Below, in pieces: positions 42,714 through 51,707 of a stretch of 64,000 nt of DNA. Made by a program: the position numbers and the translations under genes. The DNA is from Syntrophomonas wolfei subsp. methylbutyratica. GTDB lineage: Bacteria > Bacillota > Syntrophomonadia > Syntrophomonadales > Syntrophomonadaceae. Position 1 is the stretch's first letter. Each line of letters starts with the position of its first letter. The DNA lies in the NCBI RefSeq assembly GCF_001570625.1, contig NZ_BBQT01000004.1, positions 62,001-126,000 of the forward strand, in the 5' to 3' direction. The notes beneath the pieces were generated by a model. It ran no database searches. It was not told the origin of the DNA and was given only the letters and a program-made list of their open reading frames with translations.

Positions 42714-45536
42714 ATGGATAAGACTGATCGTGAGCGGGCTCTTATTGAGAGTCTAAAGCTGCAGATGGATAGTTTATTGCAAAAAAAACAGGCAGTCGAT
42801 CTTGGCATTGAGGGATTAAAACAGGAAATCGCTCGTCAAGCAATGCGGCAAGAATCACTGGAGCGCTCCCTGGAGGAGAGCCGGAGAATTGCTGCGGGAA
42901 TAGAAGAAAAGGCCCATTTATCGGCAGCAAAAATCCTGGCTGAAGCAGAAGCGTTGGTAGCGGTAAAAAGAGAAAAATTGTCAGCAATAGAACAGGAGAT
43001 TGCTCTTCTACGGGCTGAACTGGAAGAGAAGGCCAGCGGGGAGCCTATTCCACAGAAAGATGACGATAACCTCCACTCCACCGCCCAAAACTCTCCCGAT
43101 GGTATTTCCGCTCCTCAACACCATAATACTGATAGTTATCCCAATTTTAGCCGAGTAGCAGCAAGTAGAGCCAGCGGGGATGACAACATTTATAGCATGA
43201 AGCTGGTAGGATTCGTCAATGCCCGTCACTTTGTGGTTTTTGGCGGTGCGACCGGCCCGGTGCATGCCCATTCCTGGCAGGTGGAGACCGAGGTGGATGT
43301 CCCCCGGGGAATCGGGGATACTATAGAATTCAGCCGGGTTTCCCAGGCGGTTTCTGCGGCCCTGGGGCCCTATGAAAACACCATATTAAACCAGGTTCAT
43401 CCCTTTGATCTAATACTACCTACTACCGAAAATATAGCCATGTATTTTTTTAACCGGCTGGATGAATATTTGGCTAAATTGGGCTTGAAGCTGTACCAGT
43501 TGAGTCTTTGGGAAACCCCCACCCGGGGTATACAGGTTAATAATCACAACCTGGCTCTGGATAAGCAAATTGCTGCTGAGCTTAAAGCCCGGGACGGAAA
43601 CGCTGCCTATCGGGAGGCGGCAGCCATCTTGGACCCTGATTTTGCCAAACTGGACCAAAGGGAAAAAGAACTGGCTAATAATAAGAAACTATTGTCCAAG
43701 CCTCCTCCCGTTTCCGCCGGTTCCCGGAGAGGGCCTTATTCTACCCGGCAGTATCTGCTGGCTGCGGTGCTGATTTTATTCCTTTCTCTGCTGGCCTACC
43801 AGCATATACTCTGGACGCCGGTGGAACAGCGTTTTCCCTGGGGTTCCGATAGTTGGGGACATCTTTTTAAAGCTGAAATGCTCTACGAGCAGATACAGCA
43901 GGGAAACTACTATCCTCAATTTACCGAATATTGGTACAATGGGGTGCAGCCTTTTCGTTACTGGGCACCTTTGCCCTATTATGCTCTGGCTGGGTTAAGG
44001 GGCTTAAGCGGGGATATCTTTACCGCCGGCCACCTCTATATATATTTATGTGCTTTGCTGGGGGCTCTCTCCTGGCTCCTGCTGTCACGCAGGATGGGGT
44101 TGTGGCCGGCAGTTATGGCTGCTTTGGTTTGGCTGCTCTGGCAGGATAATGTGCGGGTAGCGTTCTCCGAAGGCAACCTGCCGCGGGTATTGGCTACCGC
44201 CTTGCTTCCCCTGCTTTTTGCTCTTTTTTTGCATATTATTACCCGGCGCAAATCCTATGGGGCCATAATAGCGGTTATTTTAACTGTACAATTAACCTTG
44301 CTTTGCCATGCCATGATTGCGGCCGTTTATTGCCTATCTTTGGCCCTTTTTGTTTTTTTTCTCTGGGTTTTTCAGGGCTGCAGCGTTAAAGACCTGGCCC
44401 GAGGGCTCATGGTTCTTGCTGCCGGAGTGCTGACTTCGTCCTGGTGGCTTTTGCCCAGCCTGAGCGGGGGCATCACCGGTATTGATGCCCAGGCGGTCAA
44501 GCAAGTGGTGCAGTTTGTCCCCGCTCACATTTCTCTGTCCCCCCTGTGCCGCTTCAAGAACGTGGAGACATTCTACTGGGGCATAAGCTTGATAATGCTT
44601 CTTCTGTCCAGCCTTGCCACCTGGAAATCAAAGCCGGCTTGGGCCAGGAGTCTTACTGTTTGCGGTATTATCCTGCTTCTTATTACCTTCCCTTTATTCC
44701 GGGCTATATACATAACTCTTCCGCTGAGCCATTTACTCTGGCCCTTACGTTTCAGCAGCTTTGCCGCTCTGGCTGTTCTGGCCTCCGGCTTCACTTTGGA
44801 ACTGGAAGAAAAACGACAGCGATGGCTGCAGTCATCTACTGTCGCGGCTTGCTTGCTGGTGGTTCTTTTGGTATTCCTGCTGGTAGATTGCCTGTTTTCT
44901 TTCCGCCTCTTGGCCCATACCGGAACCAGGCCATTTACGATAATACAGAGCGGAGAATTCATCAAGCAAGAACCGGGATGGAGAGTGGCCACTATTGACT
45001 TGAGCCAGCTGGGTTCGGCTCCTTCCTTTACCTTTTCTGAAATGGCGGGGTTGGAGCAGGTCTTTGGCTGGGCCTGGCAGGGTGCGGTTACTTCTCGCAA
45101 TATAATGCTGCTTAATACCGGTTTGGAACAGCAATACTACCCGTTTTTATTTCGCTCCTGTGTAGATTTGGGGGCTACCGACCTGGTGGTTAAGGAAGAT
45201 GTTATTACTGACCTGGAGGCCTTTCGCGAGGCTGCAAAGAGGGCCGGCTACCAGCAACGCAACAAATTTGCTGATATAAGCGTCTGGAGGAGCATTAGCC
45301 GGCCCTACCTGGTGCAAAAAAATCCCCGCTGCCTGGTAATCGGCAAATATGGAGGAACCATTGCCCTCCAGTTTCCCGAGGTGGAAATGGCCTTGTCTTC
45401 CCGCATAGATGATTGCTCCCTGGAGAAGCTGGAGCAATATTCCATGCTGATTCTAAGCGGCGCTAACTGGCATTCTAAAAAACAGGCGGAAAAGCTGATT
45501 AGGATTACGCGTTATCCGGCGGTAAGGTTTTTATAG
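42714..45536 (+). CDS. coiled-coil / PTPS-like / polytopic membrane glycosyltransferase-like fusion, N-terminal part
   Basis: 940 residues before a premature TAG. Residues 1-110 are a coiled coil resembling the tail of DivIVA proteins. Residues ~160-285 match 6-pyruvoyl-tetrahydropterin-synthase/QueD-type domains: FVNARHFVVF and VHAHSWQVE supply the three zinc His, followed by LPTTENIAMYF and LWETPTRGIQV; the catalytic Cys position is not evident. From ~345 to ~725 come about ten membrane helices with GSDSWGHLFKAEMLY and YWYNGVQPFRYWAPLPYYAL, a GT-C-like first loop shared with the protein at 51708 (PTPS-related membrane family). The last ~200 residues are extracellular. A missing G near 45515-45525 ends the frame early. 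Confidence 0.75.
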   Translation: MDKTDRERALIESLKLQMDSLLQKKQAVDLGIEGLKQEIARQAMRQESLERSLEESRRIAAGIEEKAHLSAAKILAEAEALVAVKREKLSAIEQEIALLRAELEEKASGEPIPQKDDDNLHSTAQNSPDGISAPQHHNTDSYPNFSRVAASRASGDDNIYSMKLVGFVNARHFVVFGGATGPVHAHSWQVETEVDVPRGIGDTIEFSRVSQAVSAALGPYENTILNQVHPFDLILPTTENIAMYFFNRLDEYLAKLGLKLYQLSLWETPTRGIQVNNHNLALDKQIAAELKARDGNAAYREAAAILDPDFAKLDQREKELANNKKLLSKPPPVSAGSRRGPYSTRQYLLAAVLILFLSLLAYQHILWTPVEQRFPWGSDSWGHLFKAEMLYEQIQQGNYYPQFTEYWYNGVQPFRYWAPLPYYALAGLRGLSGDIFTAGHLYIYLCALLGALSWLLLSRRMGLWPAVMAALVWLLWQDNVRVAFSEGNLPRVLATALLPLLFALFLHIITRRKSYGAIIAVILTVQLTLLCHAMIAAVYCLSLALFVFFLWVFQGCSVKDLARGLMVLAAGVLTSSWWLLPSLSGGITGIDAQAVKQVVQFVPAHISLSPLCRFKNVETFYWGISLIMLLLSSLATWKSKPAWARSLTVCGIILLLITFPLFRAIYITLPLSHLLWPLRFSSFAALAVLASGFTLELEEKRQRWLQSSTVAACLLVVLLVFLLVDCLFSFRLLAHTGTRPFTIIQSGEFIKQEPGWRVATIDLSQLGSAPSFTFSEMAGLEQVFGWAWQGAVTSRNIMLLNTGLEQQYYPFLFRSCVDLGATDLVVKEDVITDLEAFREAAKRAGYQQRNKFADISVWRSISRPYLVQKNPRCLVIGKYGGTIALQFPEVEMALSSRIDDCSLEKLEQYSMLILSGANWHSKKQAEKLIRITRYPAVRFL

Positions 45537-45538
45537 AA

Positions 45539-46216
45539 ATGGCGGGGATGCCCCCCAATGTACTGGCCAAACAACCGGAATTTCTGGGGGTTTATGGCGA
45601 AGCGGTGAGTATCCGGCAGGAAATCGAAGTCCGGGGAGAGGATACCCGGGTGATTTTGCCCCCGGTCTGGCAGCAGGAAGGAGAGTGGAAGGCTTATGTT
45701 CCTATGGGTCTGGATAAGGTGGAACTGGAATTTTCCTACTATGGCAACCAGGCTCCGATACTGGGATATAAAATGCTTAAGGGCAAGAAGATATGGTTTC
45801 TGGGAGCCAACTTGAGCTATCATGCGTACCAGAGCGGGCAGTCGGAGAGTGCCAGACTGCTTAAAAAGATTTTGGATTTGCAAACAGAATATTCGGGAGA
45901 TACCATCCTTCCCTTACAGGATTATGAAGCCAGTGAAGAGGGTTTTCGCATGTCATACCGGCTGGAGCAGGATGCCGAAGTGATTGTCCCTATTTCGCTG
46001 TTAGATGGTTTAGTAGTTAAGCTGGACGGGAGAAGAATTGAGGCGGGCAATTATGAGAATTTACTCAAACTGCACTTGCCGGCCGGAACCCACCGCCTGG
46101 AAATGAGCATTGAAAAAACGGCGATTTTTACCTGGGGGAAATACCTGAGCCTGTTCGCCCTTCTTCTAGTTATAGCTGCTTTAGTTTGGCTTAAAAGAGC
46201 GGGTGATAAAGAGTGA
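45539..46216 (+). CDS. C-terminal part of the frameshifted PTPS-related membrane protein
   Basis: This 225-residue frame continues the preceding gene. Reading GGTAAGGTTTTTATAGAAATG in this frame gives GKVFIEMAGMPPN, the expected continuation after RYPAG. The sequence then matches the homologous region of the protein at 51708: WKAYVPMGLDKVELEFSYYG, GKKIWFLGANLSYHAYQSGQ, a beta-rich domain with LPAGTHRLEMSIE, and one final membrane helix (LSLFALLLVIAALVWL). The whole span 42714-46216 is 3,503 bases, one short of a multiple of three. It has no ribosome site of its own and is probably not made separately. Confidence 0.7.
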   Translation: MAGMPPNVLAKQPEFLGVYGEAVSIRQEIEVRGEDTRVILPPVWQQEGEWKAYVPMGLDKVELEFSYYGNQAPILGYKMLKGKKIWFLGANLSYHAYQSGQSESARLLKKILDLQTEYSGDTILPLQDYEASEEGFRMSYRLEQDAEVIVPISLLDGLVVKLDGRRIEAGNYENLLKLHLPAGTHRLEMSIEKTAIFTWGKYLSLFALLLVIAALVWLKRAGDKE

Positions 46217-47415
46217 ATCCCCGGCTAAAAGTCCTTTTAGGCGTTATTATAATGTTGTTGCTGATATGGCTCTTTCCCCCGGGTAGTTGGCTGGTGCCGG
46301 AGCTGCAGTTGGATGGGAAATTTGCCGATTGGCGCGGGCGAACTTCTCTCTCCGATCCTGTTGGTGATGGCCGCGGCGGTAATGATTTGAAGAAGATTTC
46401 CTGGGCCACCAATGAGAACGATGGACGCTTGTATTTTATGATCGAGCGCTATCTGCCGGAACCCCGCAGCCATAGAATGGAGTCTTGCCTTTTTTTTGAT
46501 CTTAACAGTAACGGAAAATATGATGATAAGGTAGATAAATATGCGGAGATTTTCTACCGCCCTCAGGGTTTGTCAAGAGGAGATGTAAGCGTATACCTGT
46601 ATTCTATGGAGGGTGATCTCAAGGGAAAATATACGGGTCGTTGGGGGGAAGGAACCGGCTCTACTACTTCCCGCCTGGAGTTCGCTATTCCCATGGAGGA
46701 TCTGGAGGCCTATCCTGCTCAGTTCCTGCGTTTTTACCTGGCGGATATCAGCGGTAGGAGTGACCGTCTTCCCGATCAGGGTGATATACAATGGGCTCCT
46801 TTCCCCGTAGTATCAAAAAGTCGCCCAACTATTGCCGTATTTTTCTTGCTATGGCTGGCCCTTACCCTCTTTCTTTATCATCACCGGCTCTGGGTGTTTT
46901 ATTATATTTGGGCAGCGGTGGGCTTTTGTTGTTTGCTGGTCTTGCTTTTTCATGCTTCTCTGCTGGAGTATCGCCTGGAACAGTATACCAGTCTCATCCT
47001 GCATCATACACTGGATTATCTGGGTATTGCAACCCATATATTTGACCGTTCTCCCGGGACTTTGCTGGTTCTTATTAAAATTGATTCCAGTTGGACCACC
47101 ATAGCCATAGATATTGAGAATTCCGGTCTGCTGGAGATTTGCATTATTTTTTCCTTGATTATCTTTTATCCGGTTCAGCCCTGGCATAAAAGAATTCCGG
47201 TGGCCCTGGCGGGAGCTCTGGGAATCTACCTGATAAACCTTTTTCGGCTTTTGCTGGTAATTGTCGTAATACATAGCGGAGGCCGGAATATGAGCTTTAT
47301 TGCACATACTCTGTTTGGCCGCCTGTTTTTCTTCCTGCTGGCGGTGGCTCTTTACTGGCAATTGATTACCCGGCCGTCTTTGGAAAAGATACGGAGGAAT
47401 ATAAAAAATGATTGA
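46213..47415 (+). CDS. xrtG: XrtG-type exosortase-family protein with CBM9/DOMON-like N-terminus
   Basis: A GTG start overlaps the preceding stop. 400 residues. After a signal anchor (IIMLLLIWLFPPGSWLVP), residues ~32-190 form a beta-rich domain like CBM9/DOMON modules (QLDGKFADWRG, CLFFDLNSNGKYDDKVDKYA). Residues ~205-395 contain seven or so membrane helices with exosortase features: SGLLEICIIFSLIIFYPVQP, then INLFRLLLVIVVIHSGG (conserved Arg) and FIAHTLFGRLFFF (conserved His). Exosortases are thought to cut and anchor sorted surface proteins. The expected Cys before SG is Asn here (DIENSGLLE), so catalysis is doubtful. The XrtG assignment rests on partners: a PTPS-related protein upstream and a glycosyltransferase overlapping downstream. 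Confidence 0.7.
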   Translation: MNPRLKVLLGVIIMLLLIWLFPPGSWLVPELQLDGKFADWRGRTSLSDPVGDGRGGNDLKKISWATNENDGRLYFMIERYLPEPRSHRMESCLFFDLNSNGKYDDKVDKYAEIFYRPQGLSRGDVSVYLYSMEGDLKGKYTGRWGEGTGSTTSRLEFAIPMEDLEAYPAQFLRFYLADISGRSDRLPDQGDIQWAPFPVVSKSRPTIAVFFLLWLALTLFLYHHRLWVFYYIWAAVGFCCLLVLLFHASLLEYRLEQYTSLILHHTLDYLGIATHIFDRSPGTLLVLIKIDSSWTTIAIDIENSGLLEICIIFSLIIFYPVQPWHKRIPVALAGALGIYLINLFRLLLVIVVIHSGGRNMSFIAHTLFGRLFFFLLAVALYWQLITRPSLEKIRRNIKND

Positions 47416-48766
47416 AATATGGCTGGAGAGAATACTGGCATTTGGATTATTCTGGGGTATATGGTTGATGGTGCCCTTGCTGGTAGATGTATCTACGGCC
47501 ATGGTCTATTTCATCAATTTTCTCGGCAACAGGAAGCAGAAAGTGGAGAAAAAGGAAGAACTCTTTTTCTTTCCTTATGTAACCGTGATAATTCCAGTCC
47601 ATAATTCGGCAGATACCCTGGGCCATTGTTTGGACTCCATAGCCAGGCAAAGCTATCCCCGGGAATCCATCCAGGTCATCTGTGTGAATAACGGCAGTGA
47701 AGACGAGAGTTTTGATGTTTTCCAGCGCTTTCAATACCGGCATCCGGAGATGTCGGTCATGTGGAGTTCCCTGGAACGGGCGGGAAAATCCATTGCTCTC
47801 AACGCGGGTGTGTATTCCGGTCATGGCAGCTACATGATGAATGTGGATTCGGATACCTGGCTGGATCCTGATGCGATACTTAATGTGGTCAGGGTCTTTG
47901 AAAAGGATCCCAGCCTGGCGGCAGCTACCGGTTCAATCCGGGTGGATAAAAAGCTGGGTGAGGGCAGCAGCTTTATAGACATGATAAACTACTGTGAAGT
48001 TATTGAGTATATCGTAGCCTTTGACATTGGCCGCCGTTACCAGGATATGAAGAATTCTATTTTTACTCTTTCCGGCGCTTTTTCCGTATTCCGGCGGGAC
48101 ATAATTCTCCAGACTTTTCTATACCAGACCCGCACGGTTTCCGAAGATACCGACCTTACCTTCAATATACGCCAGGCTATTGAGGCCAGCCAGGGGCGGA
48201 TTGGATTTATTTCTGATGCCATAGCCTATGTGGAACCGATTGAAAATTTGAGCCGCCTCTATTCCCAGCGTCTACGCTGGCAACGAGGGGAGATGGAAGT
48301 TACCGGGGTATATTATGAGCGAATTCCCGGCATCTTTGGGGCCTTGTTCGATTTTGTGGGTAGGATACTGATTTCGGATCATACCCTGACCTTTTCGCGC
48401 CTGGCCTGGACTTTTTTGCTCCCCTTCTTGTTCTTTTTGGGCTACCCCCTGCCTACAATTGTGGTGGCGATGATAGGGATGTATATCTGCTACATTGTCC
48501 TGGAGAGTTGTACTTTCTATATTGCTTATAAGGGTTCGGCCCCGGAACTCCGGAAGGAATTGCAGAAAATATGGTGGATTATTCTATTTATGCCTTTATA
48601 TCGTTACCTGGTTTACTGGTTTCGCCTGGCCGGGATCATTGCTGCTTTGACCGAAGAAAAGAGCTGGAAAACCCAGAACCCGGTACTGCAGCTGCAGTCA
48701 ATACTCCAGGCCTATGCCGAAGAATTAAAAGAAGAAATTAGCAAGAGAAGGCAGGTGAATTCGTGA
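47408..48766 (+). CDS. XrtG-associated family 2 glycosyltransferase
   Basis: A 452-residue protein whose ATG lies 8 bases before the end of the exosortase gene. The N-terminus has two hydrophobic stretches (~8-35). The GT2 catalytic domain shows VTVIIPVHNSADTLGHCLDS, NVDSDTWLDPDAI (DxD-type metal site), FTLSGAFSVFRRDII, EDTDLTFNIRQ and the processive-type QRLRWQRGE motif. Several membrane helices follow (~310-390). It probably polymerises or transfers sugars at the membrane. In Gram-positive exosortase-G loci a glycosyltransferase of this type is a constant neighbour. Confidence 0.85.
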   Translation: MIEIWLERILAFGLFWGIWLMVPLLVDVSTAMVYFINFLGNRKQKVEKKEELFFFPYVTVIIPVHNSADTLGHCLDSIARQSYPRESIQVICVNNGSEDESFDVFQRFQYRHPEMSVMWSSLERAGKSIALNAGVYSGHGSYMMNVDSDTWLDPDAILNVVRVFEKDPSLAAATGSIRVDKKLGEGSSFIDMINYCEVIEYIVAFDIGRRYQDMKNSIFTLSGAFSVFRRDIILQTFLYQTRTVSEDTDLTFNIRQAIEASQGRIGFISDAIAYVEPIENLSRLYSQRLRWQRGEMEVTGVYYERIPGIFGALFDFVGRILISDHTLTFSRLAWTFLLPFLFFLGYPLPTIVVAMIGMYICYIVLESCTFYIAYKGSAPELRKELQKIWWIILFMPLYRYLVYWFRLAGIIAALTEEKSWKTQNPVLQLQSILQAYAEELKEEISKRRQVNS

Positions 48767-49128
48767 ATAGCAACCTTCTATATTTATTTGTATCGATTGT
48801 GCTGGGAGCCAGCGGGCAGGTTTTATTGAAATTTGCGGTAAATCGTATGGGGCAGGTTAATTTGGCCTGGCCGCATACCATAAACACCGTCATCCATATT
48901 TTTACCAATCCATGGATAATGACCGGTATATTATGTTTTGTAAGTAGTATGATTTTGTGGATCAAGGTTATTTCCAGTATGGAACTGAGCAAGGCTTATC
49001 CCAGTGTAAGCCTGTCCTATATAATTGTCTTTTTATTTTCTATTTTTTTATTTAATGAGACGGTTAGCTCGGGGAAGATTGTGGGCTTGCTTCTGGTATC
49101 GCTGGGGGTTTATTTCCTGCATATATGA
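48763..49128 (+). CDS. SMR/EamA-like four-helix membrane protein (possible lipid-sugar flippase)
   Basis: A 121-residue protein with four hydrophobic helices and a GTG start overlapping the previous stop. It has small-multidrug-resistance-like features: LGASGQVLLKFAVNRMG in helix 1, MELSKAYPSVSLSYIIVFLF in helix 3 and GKIVGLLLVSLGVYFL in helix 4. Related pairs (ArnE/ArnF) flip lipid-linked sugars. Its place between glycosyltransferases makes flipping of an undecaprenyl-linked sugar a reasonable inference; export of another cation is the alternative. Confidence 0.75.
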   Translation: MNSNLLYLFVSIVLGASGQVLLKFAVNRMGQVNLAWPHTINTVIHIFTNPWIMTGILCFVSSMILWIKVISSMELSKAYPSVSLSYIIVFLFSIFLFNETVSSGKIVGLLLVSLGVYFLHI

Positions 49129-49146
49129 TTTAGGGAGGGGCGGGTT

Positions 49147-49920
49147 ATGCTTGAAAAGTTGGTGGTTATTGTTTTGCCCATGTATAACGAGGAACTGTCA
49201 ATTCCCCTGTTACGCAAGATGTTCGATGGAGATTTTCCTCTGCCGCCGTCCTATGATTACCGTATCGTAGCGGTTAATGATGGCAGCCAGGATGATACCT
49301 TGCAGCTGGCAAACAATTGGGCCCGGGAGAATCCGCGCCTGGTGGTTTTGTCGCACACGCAAAACATGGGGGTGGGTCAGGCCATTTTGACCGGATTCTG
49401 TGAGGCTATAAGGATGGGTTCACACTGTGTGGTTACCCTGGATGCCGATGCTTCACATCCGGGAAATATTATCCGCCAGATGGTAGAGAAAAGCGATTTG
49501 GGGGCAGATATCGTAATAGCTTCGCGTTTTACCGCCGGAGGCAAACAGGTGGGAGTTCCCCCATTACGACAGCTTTATAGCCTGGGAGCCAGGATTTTGC
49601 TTTCCCTCTTCTTCCCGCTTAAAGGAGTAAAGGACTATACGGTTGGTTTCCGGGCCTATAAAACCTCCGTACTCTACCAGGCTTTATCGCAAAGCGAGGA
49701 ATCATTTTTAAAATTCCGCAGCTTCGCCAGCAGTGTGGAAATATTGCTCAAAGTAGCGACAGTGGCGAACAAAATCGAGGAAGTACCTCTGGTCTTGCGT
49801 TATGATCATAAAGTAAGCCCCAGCAAACTCAAGTTATGGCTGACCATAAGGGATTATTTAAAGCTTTTTTTGCTTCCCCAAAAATCCTGTCCCCTGGGTC
49901 GGGGATTGGTTATTTCCTAA
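49147..49920 (+). CDS. family 2 glycosyltransferase (dolichyl-phosphate mannose synthase-like)
   Basis: A 257-residue protein with a GGGAGGGG site. GT2 motifs: VIVLPMYNEELSIPLLRKMF, VAVNDGSQDDTL, GQAILTGFCEA, VTLDADASHPG (DxD) and YTVGFRAYK. There is only a weak hydrophobic segment, so it is mainly cytosolic and likely charges a polyprenyl phosphate with a sugar. Part of the glycan cluster; 18 bases follow the flippase-like gene. Confidence 0.85.
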   Translation: MLEKLVVIVLPMYNEELSIPLLRKMFDGDFPLPPSYDYRIVAVNDGSQDDTLQLANNWARENPRLVVLSHTQNMGVGQAILTGFCEAIRMGSHCVVTLDADASHPGNIIRQMVEKSDLGADIVIASRFTAGGKQVGVPPLRQLYSLGARILLSLFFPLKGVKDYTVGFRAYKTSVLYQALSQSEESFLKFRSFASSVEILLKVATVANKIEEVPLVLRYDHKVSPSKLKLWLTIRDYLKLFLLPQKSCPLGRGLVIS

Positions 49921-49966
49921 AATTGCAGGTTGTCTGCAACGTTTAATATAAGGTGGTGATTAGGCG

Positions 49967-50920
49967 GTGAAAAGTAATGAGGATATATTTATAAGCATAG
50001 TGGTGCCTATGTTTAATGAGTCAGAAAACATAGGAATACTTTATGAACGACTTACTATGGTACTTGCAAATCTTAACCGGACTTATGAAGTTATTTGTGT
50101 AAATGATGGCAGCAGAGATGATACTTTACAAAAGATGATTAAAATAAATCAGATGAACCCTCGCTTTAAAATTATTGATTTATCGAGAAATTTTGGTAAG
50201 GAAATAGCACTGTCGGCAGGATTGGACTATGCGAGCGGTGAAGTAGTTGTACCTATCGATGCGGATTTACAAGATCCTCCCGAACTAATATATGAAATGA
50301 TAGAGAAGTGGAATGAAGGCTATGATGTGGTTTATGCAGTTCGGACCCAGCGAGATGGGGAAAGCTGGTTTAAAAAATCGACTGCGGCGCTTTTTTATAA
50401 AATTATAGGCAAGATAAGCCCCATTGATATACCTGGCAACACAGGAGATTTTCGCCTCATGTCCCGGCAGGCGGTAGATGCAATAAAGGAACTGCGGGAA
50501 ACCCACCGCTTTATGAAGGGGCTTTTTGGCTGGATAGGTTTTCGCCAGGCAGCAATCATGTACAATCGGGATGCCCGTTATGCGGGCAAGACCAAATGGA
50601 ACTATGGGAAACTATGGAATTTAGCGCTTGAAGGAATTACCTCTTTTAGCTATATGCCTTTACAGTGGTCTATGTATTTTGGCTTTTTTGTGGCCTTCAA
50701 TGCTTTTCTATATGGTATTTACATGACAATTCGAACCCTTTTATACGGCAATCCGGTTCCCGGTTATCCCTCTCTTATGGTTATGGTGTTATTTCTGGGG
50801 GGAGTGCAGTTATTTACGATAGGGATTATCGGAGAATATATAGGCCGGATTTATACTGAATCCAAGCATCGTCCCCTGTATTTCGTCCGTGAAAGCAGGG
50901 GATTTAATGAGGAAAAGTGA
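49967..50920 (+). CDS. family 2 glycosyltransferase with C-terminal membrane helices (GtrB/DPM-like)
   Basis: A 317-residue protein starting at GTG. Motifs: ISIVVPMFNESENIGILYER, VICVNDGSRDDTL, LSRNFGKEIALSAGLDYA, VPIDADLQDPPEL (DxD), GDFRLMSRQAV, and the C-terminal pair of membrane helices (~225-255, ~262-290) followed by GEYIGRIYTESKHRPLYFV. This is the bactoprenol glucosyltransferase (GtrB) pattern, which transfers a sugar from its nucleotide to undecaprenyl phosphate. It probably supplies donor sugars for the large membrane glycosyltransferase-like proteins in the cluster. Confidence 0.9.
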   Translation: MKSNEDIFISIVVPMFNESENIGILYERLTMVLANLNRTYEVICVNDGSRDDTLQKMIKINQMNPRFKIIDLSRNFGKEIALSAGLDYASGEVVVPIDADLQDPPELIYEMIEKWNEGYDVVYAVRTQRDGESWFKKSTAALFYKIIGKISPIDIPGNTGDFRLMSRQAVDAIKELRETHRFMKGLFGWIGFRQAAIMYNRDARYAGKTKWNYGKLWNLALEGITSFSYMPLQWSMYFGFFVAFNAFLYGIYMTIRTLLYGNPVPGYPSLMVMVLFLGGVQLFTIGIIGEYIGRIYTESKHRPLYFVRESRGFNEEK

Positions 50921-50925
50921 GCGCA

Positions 50926-51004
50926 GCTGTTGCTCATGCGTATACTGCGAGCGGCATATTTATGCAAGCTAATGCATATTATATAACTTTTTGCAGTAGA
51001 ACCA
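50926..51004. repeat. MITE-like element, copy 3 (right half only)
   Basis: It contains ATACTGCGAGCGGCATATTT, TGCAAGCTAATGCATA and the terminal TTTTTGCAGTAGAACC, the exact inverse of the left end of the copy at 26685. The left half is missing. Confidence 0.6.
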
Positions 51005-51043
51005 AGGATTAATATTGGGGTGGGGGAGGAGGTTCCTTTTTCA

Positions 51044-51658
51044 ATGAGTTGGGGCGATATACGTTTTATCCTGGCCAATCCTTTTGTATACCGTTTGTTT
51101 TCTACTATAGTCGGACAGGGTTCCGCTCGACAAGTTTATGTAAATGAATATATCAAACCTGAAGCCGGAAACAGGATTCTGGATATTGGCTGCGGCCCTG
51201 CCGATATTCTGGAGTATCTGCCGGAGTATATTGAATATATAGGTTTTGACATGAGCGCAGAATATATCGAGGCGGCAAGGAAACGATTTGGCCATCGCGG
51301 CCGGTTTATATGTCAGTTATTGAGTCTTAAAATAATTGAGCAAATGGAACTTTTTGATTTGGTTATAGCCATTGGGGTATTACATCACCTGGATAATACT
51401 CATGCTGAAAATCTCTTCACTCTTGCCCAAAAAGCCTTAAAACCGGGAGGGCGTCTGATTACTATTGATCCCGTTTTTTATTCCGGGCAGTCCCGCTGGG
51501 AGCGTTATCTAATATCCAAAGACCGGGGGGAATTTGTACGCAGTGAGCAGGAGTACCGGAGTCTGATTCCCCAGGGTTTTAGTGCTAATAAAACCGTCAT
51601 TCGCCGAGGATTGCTGCGTATGCCTTATTCCCTGATGTTTATGGAGTGTTGCAAATAA
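51044..51658 (+). CDS. class I SAM-dependent methyltransferase
   Basis: ATG 51044 is preceded by GGGGGAGGAGG; a GTG at 51020 lies inside that site. 204 residues. Motif I is ILDIGCGPADILEYL, the acidic strand is YIGFDMSAEYIEAARKRF, and the later DLVIAIGVLHHLDN and LKPGGRLITIDPVF are typical of Methyltransf_11/12. It may methylate a sugar or lipid intermediate of the glycan cluster; this is inferred from position only. A half MITE lies just upstream. Confidence 0.85.
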   Translation: MSWGDIRFILANPFVYRLFSTIVGQGSARQVYVNEYIKPEAGNRILDIGCGPADILEYLPEYIEYIGFDMSAEYIEAARKRFGHRGRFICQLLSLKIIEQMELFDLVIAIGVLHHLDNTHAENLFTLAQKALKPGGRLITIDPVFYSGQSRWERYLISKDRGEFVRSEQEYRSLIPQGFSANKTVIRRGLLRMPYSLMFMECCK

Positions 51659-51707
51659 TCCTGAAAGCTAATTCAAGCTTATATATCCATTAATGGGGGA
51701 GCTTTAA

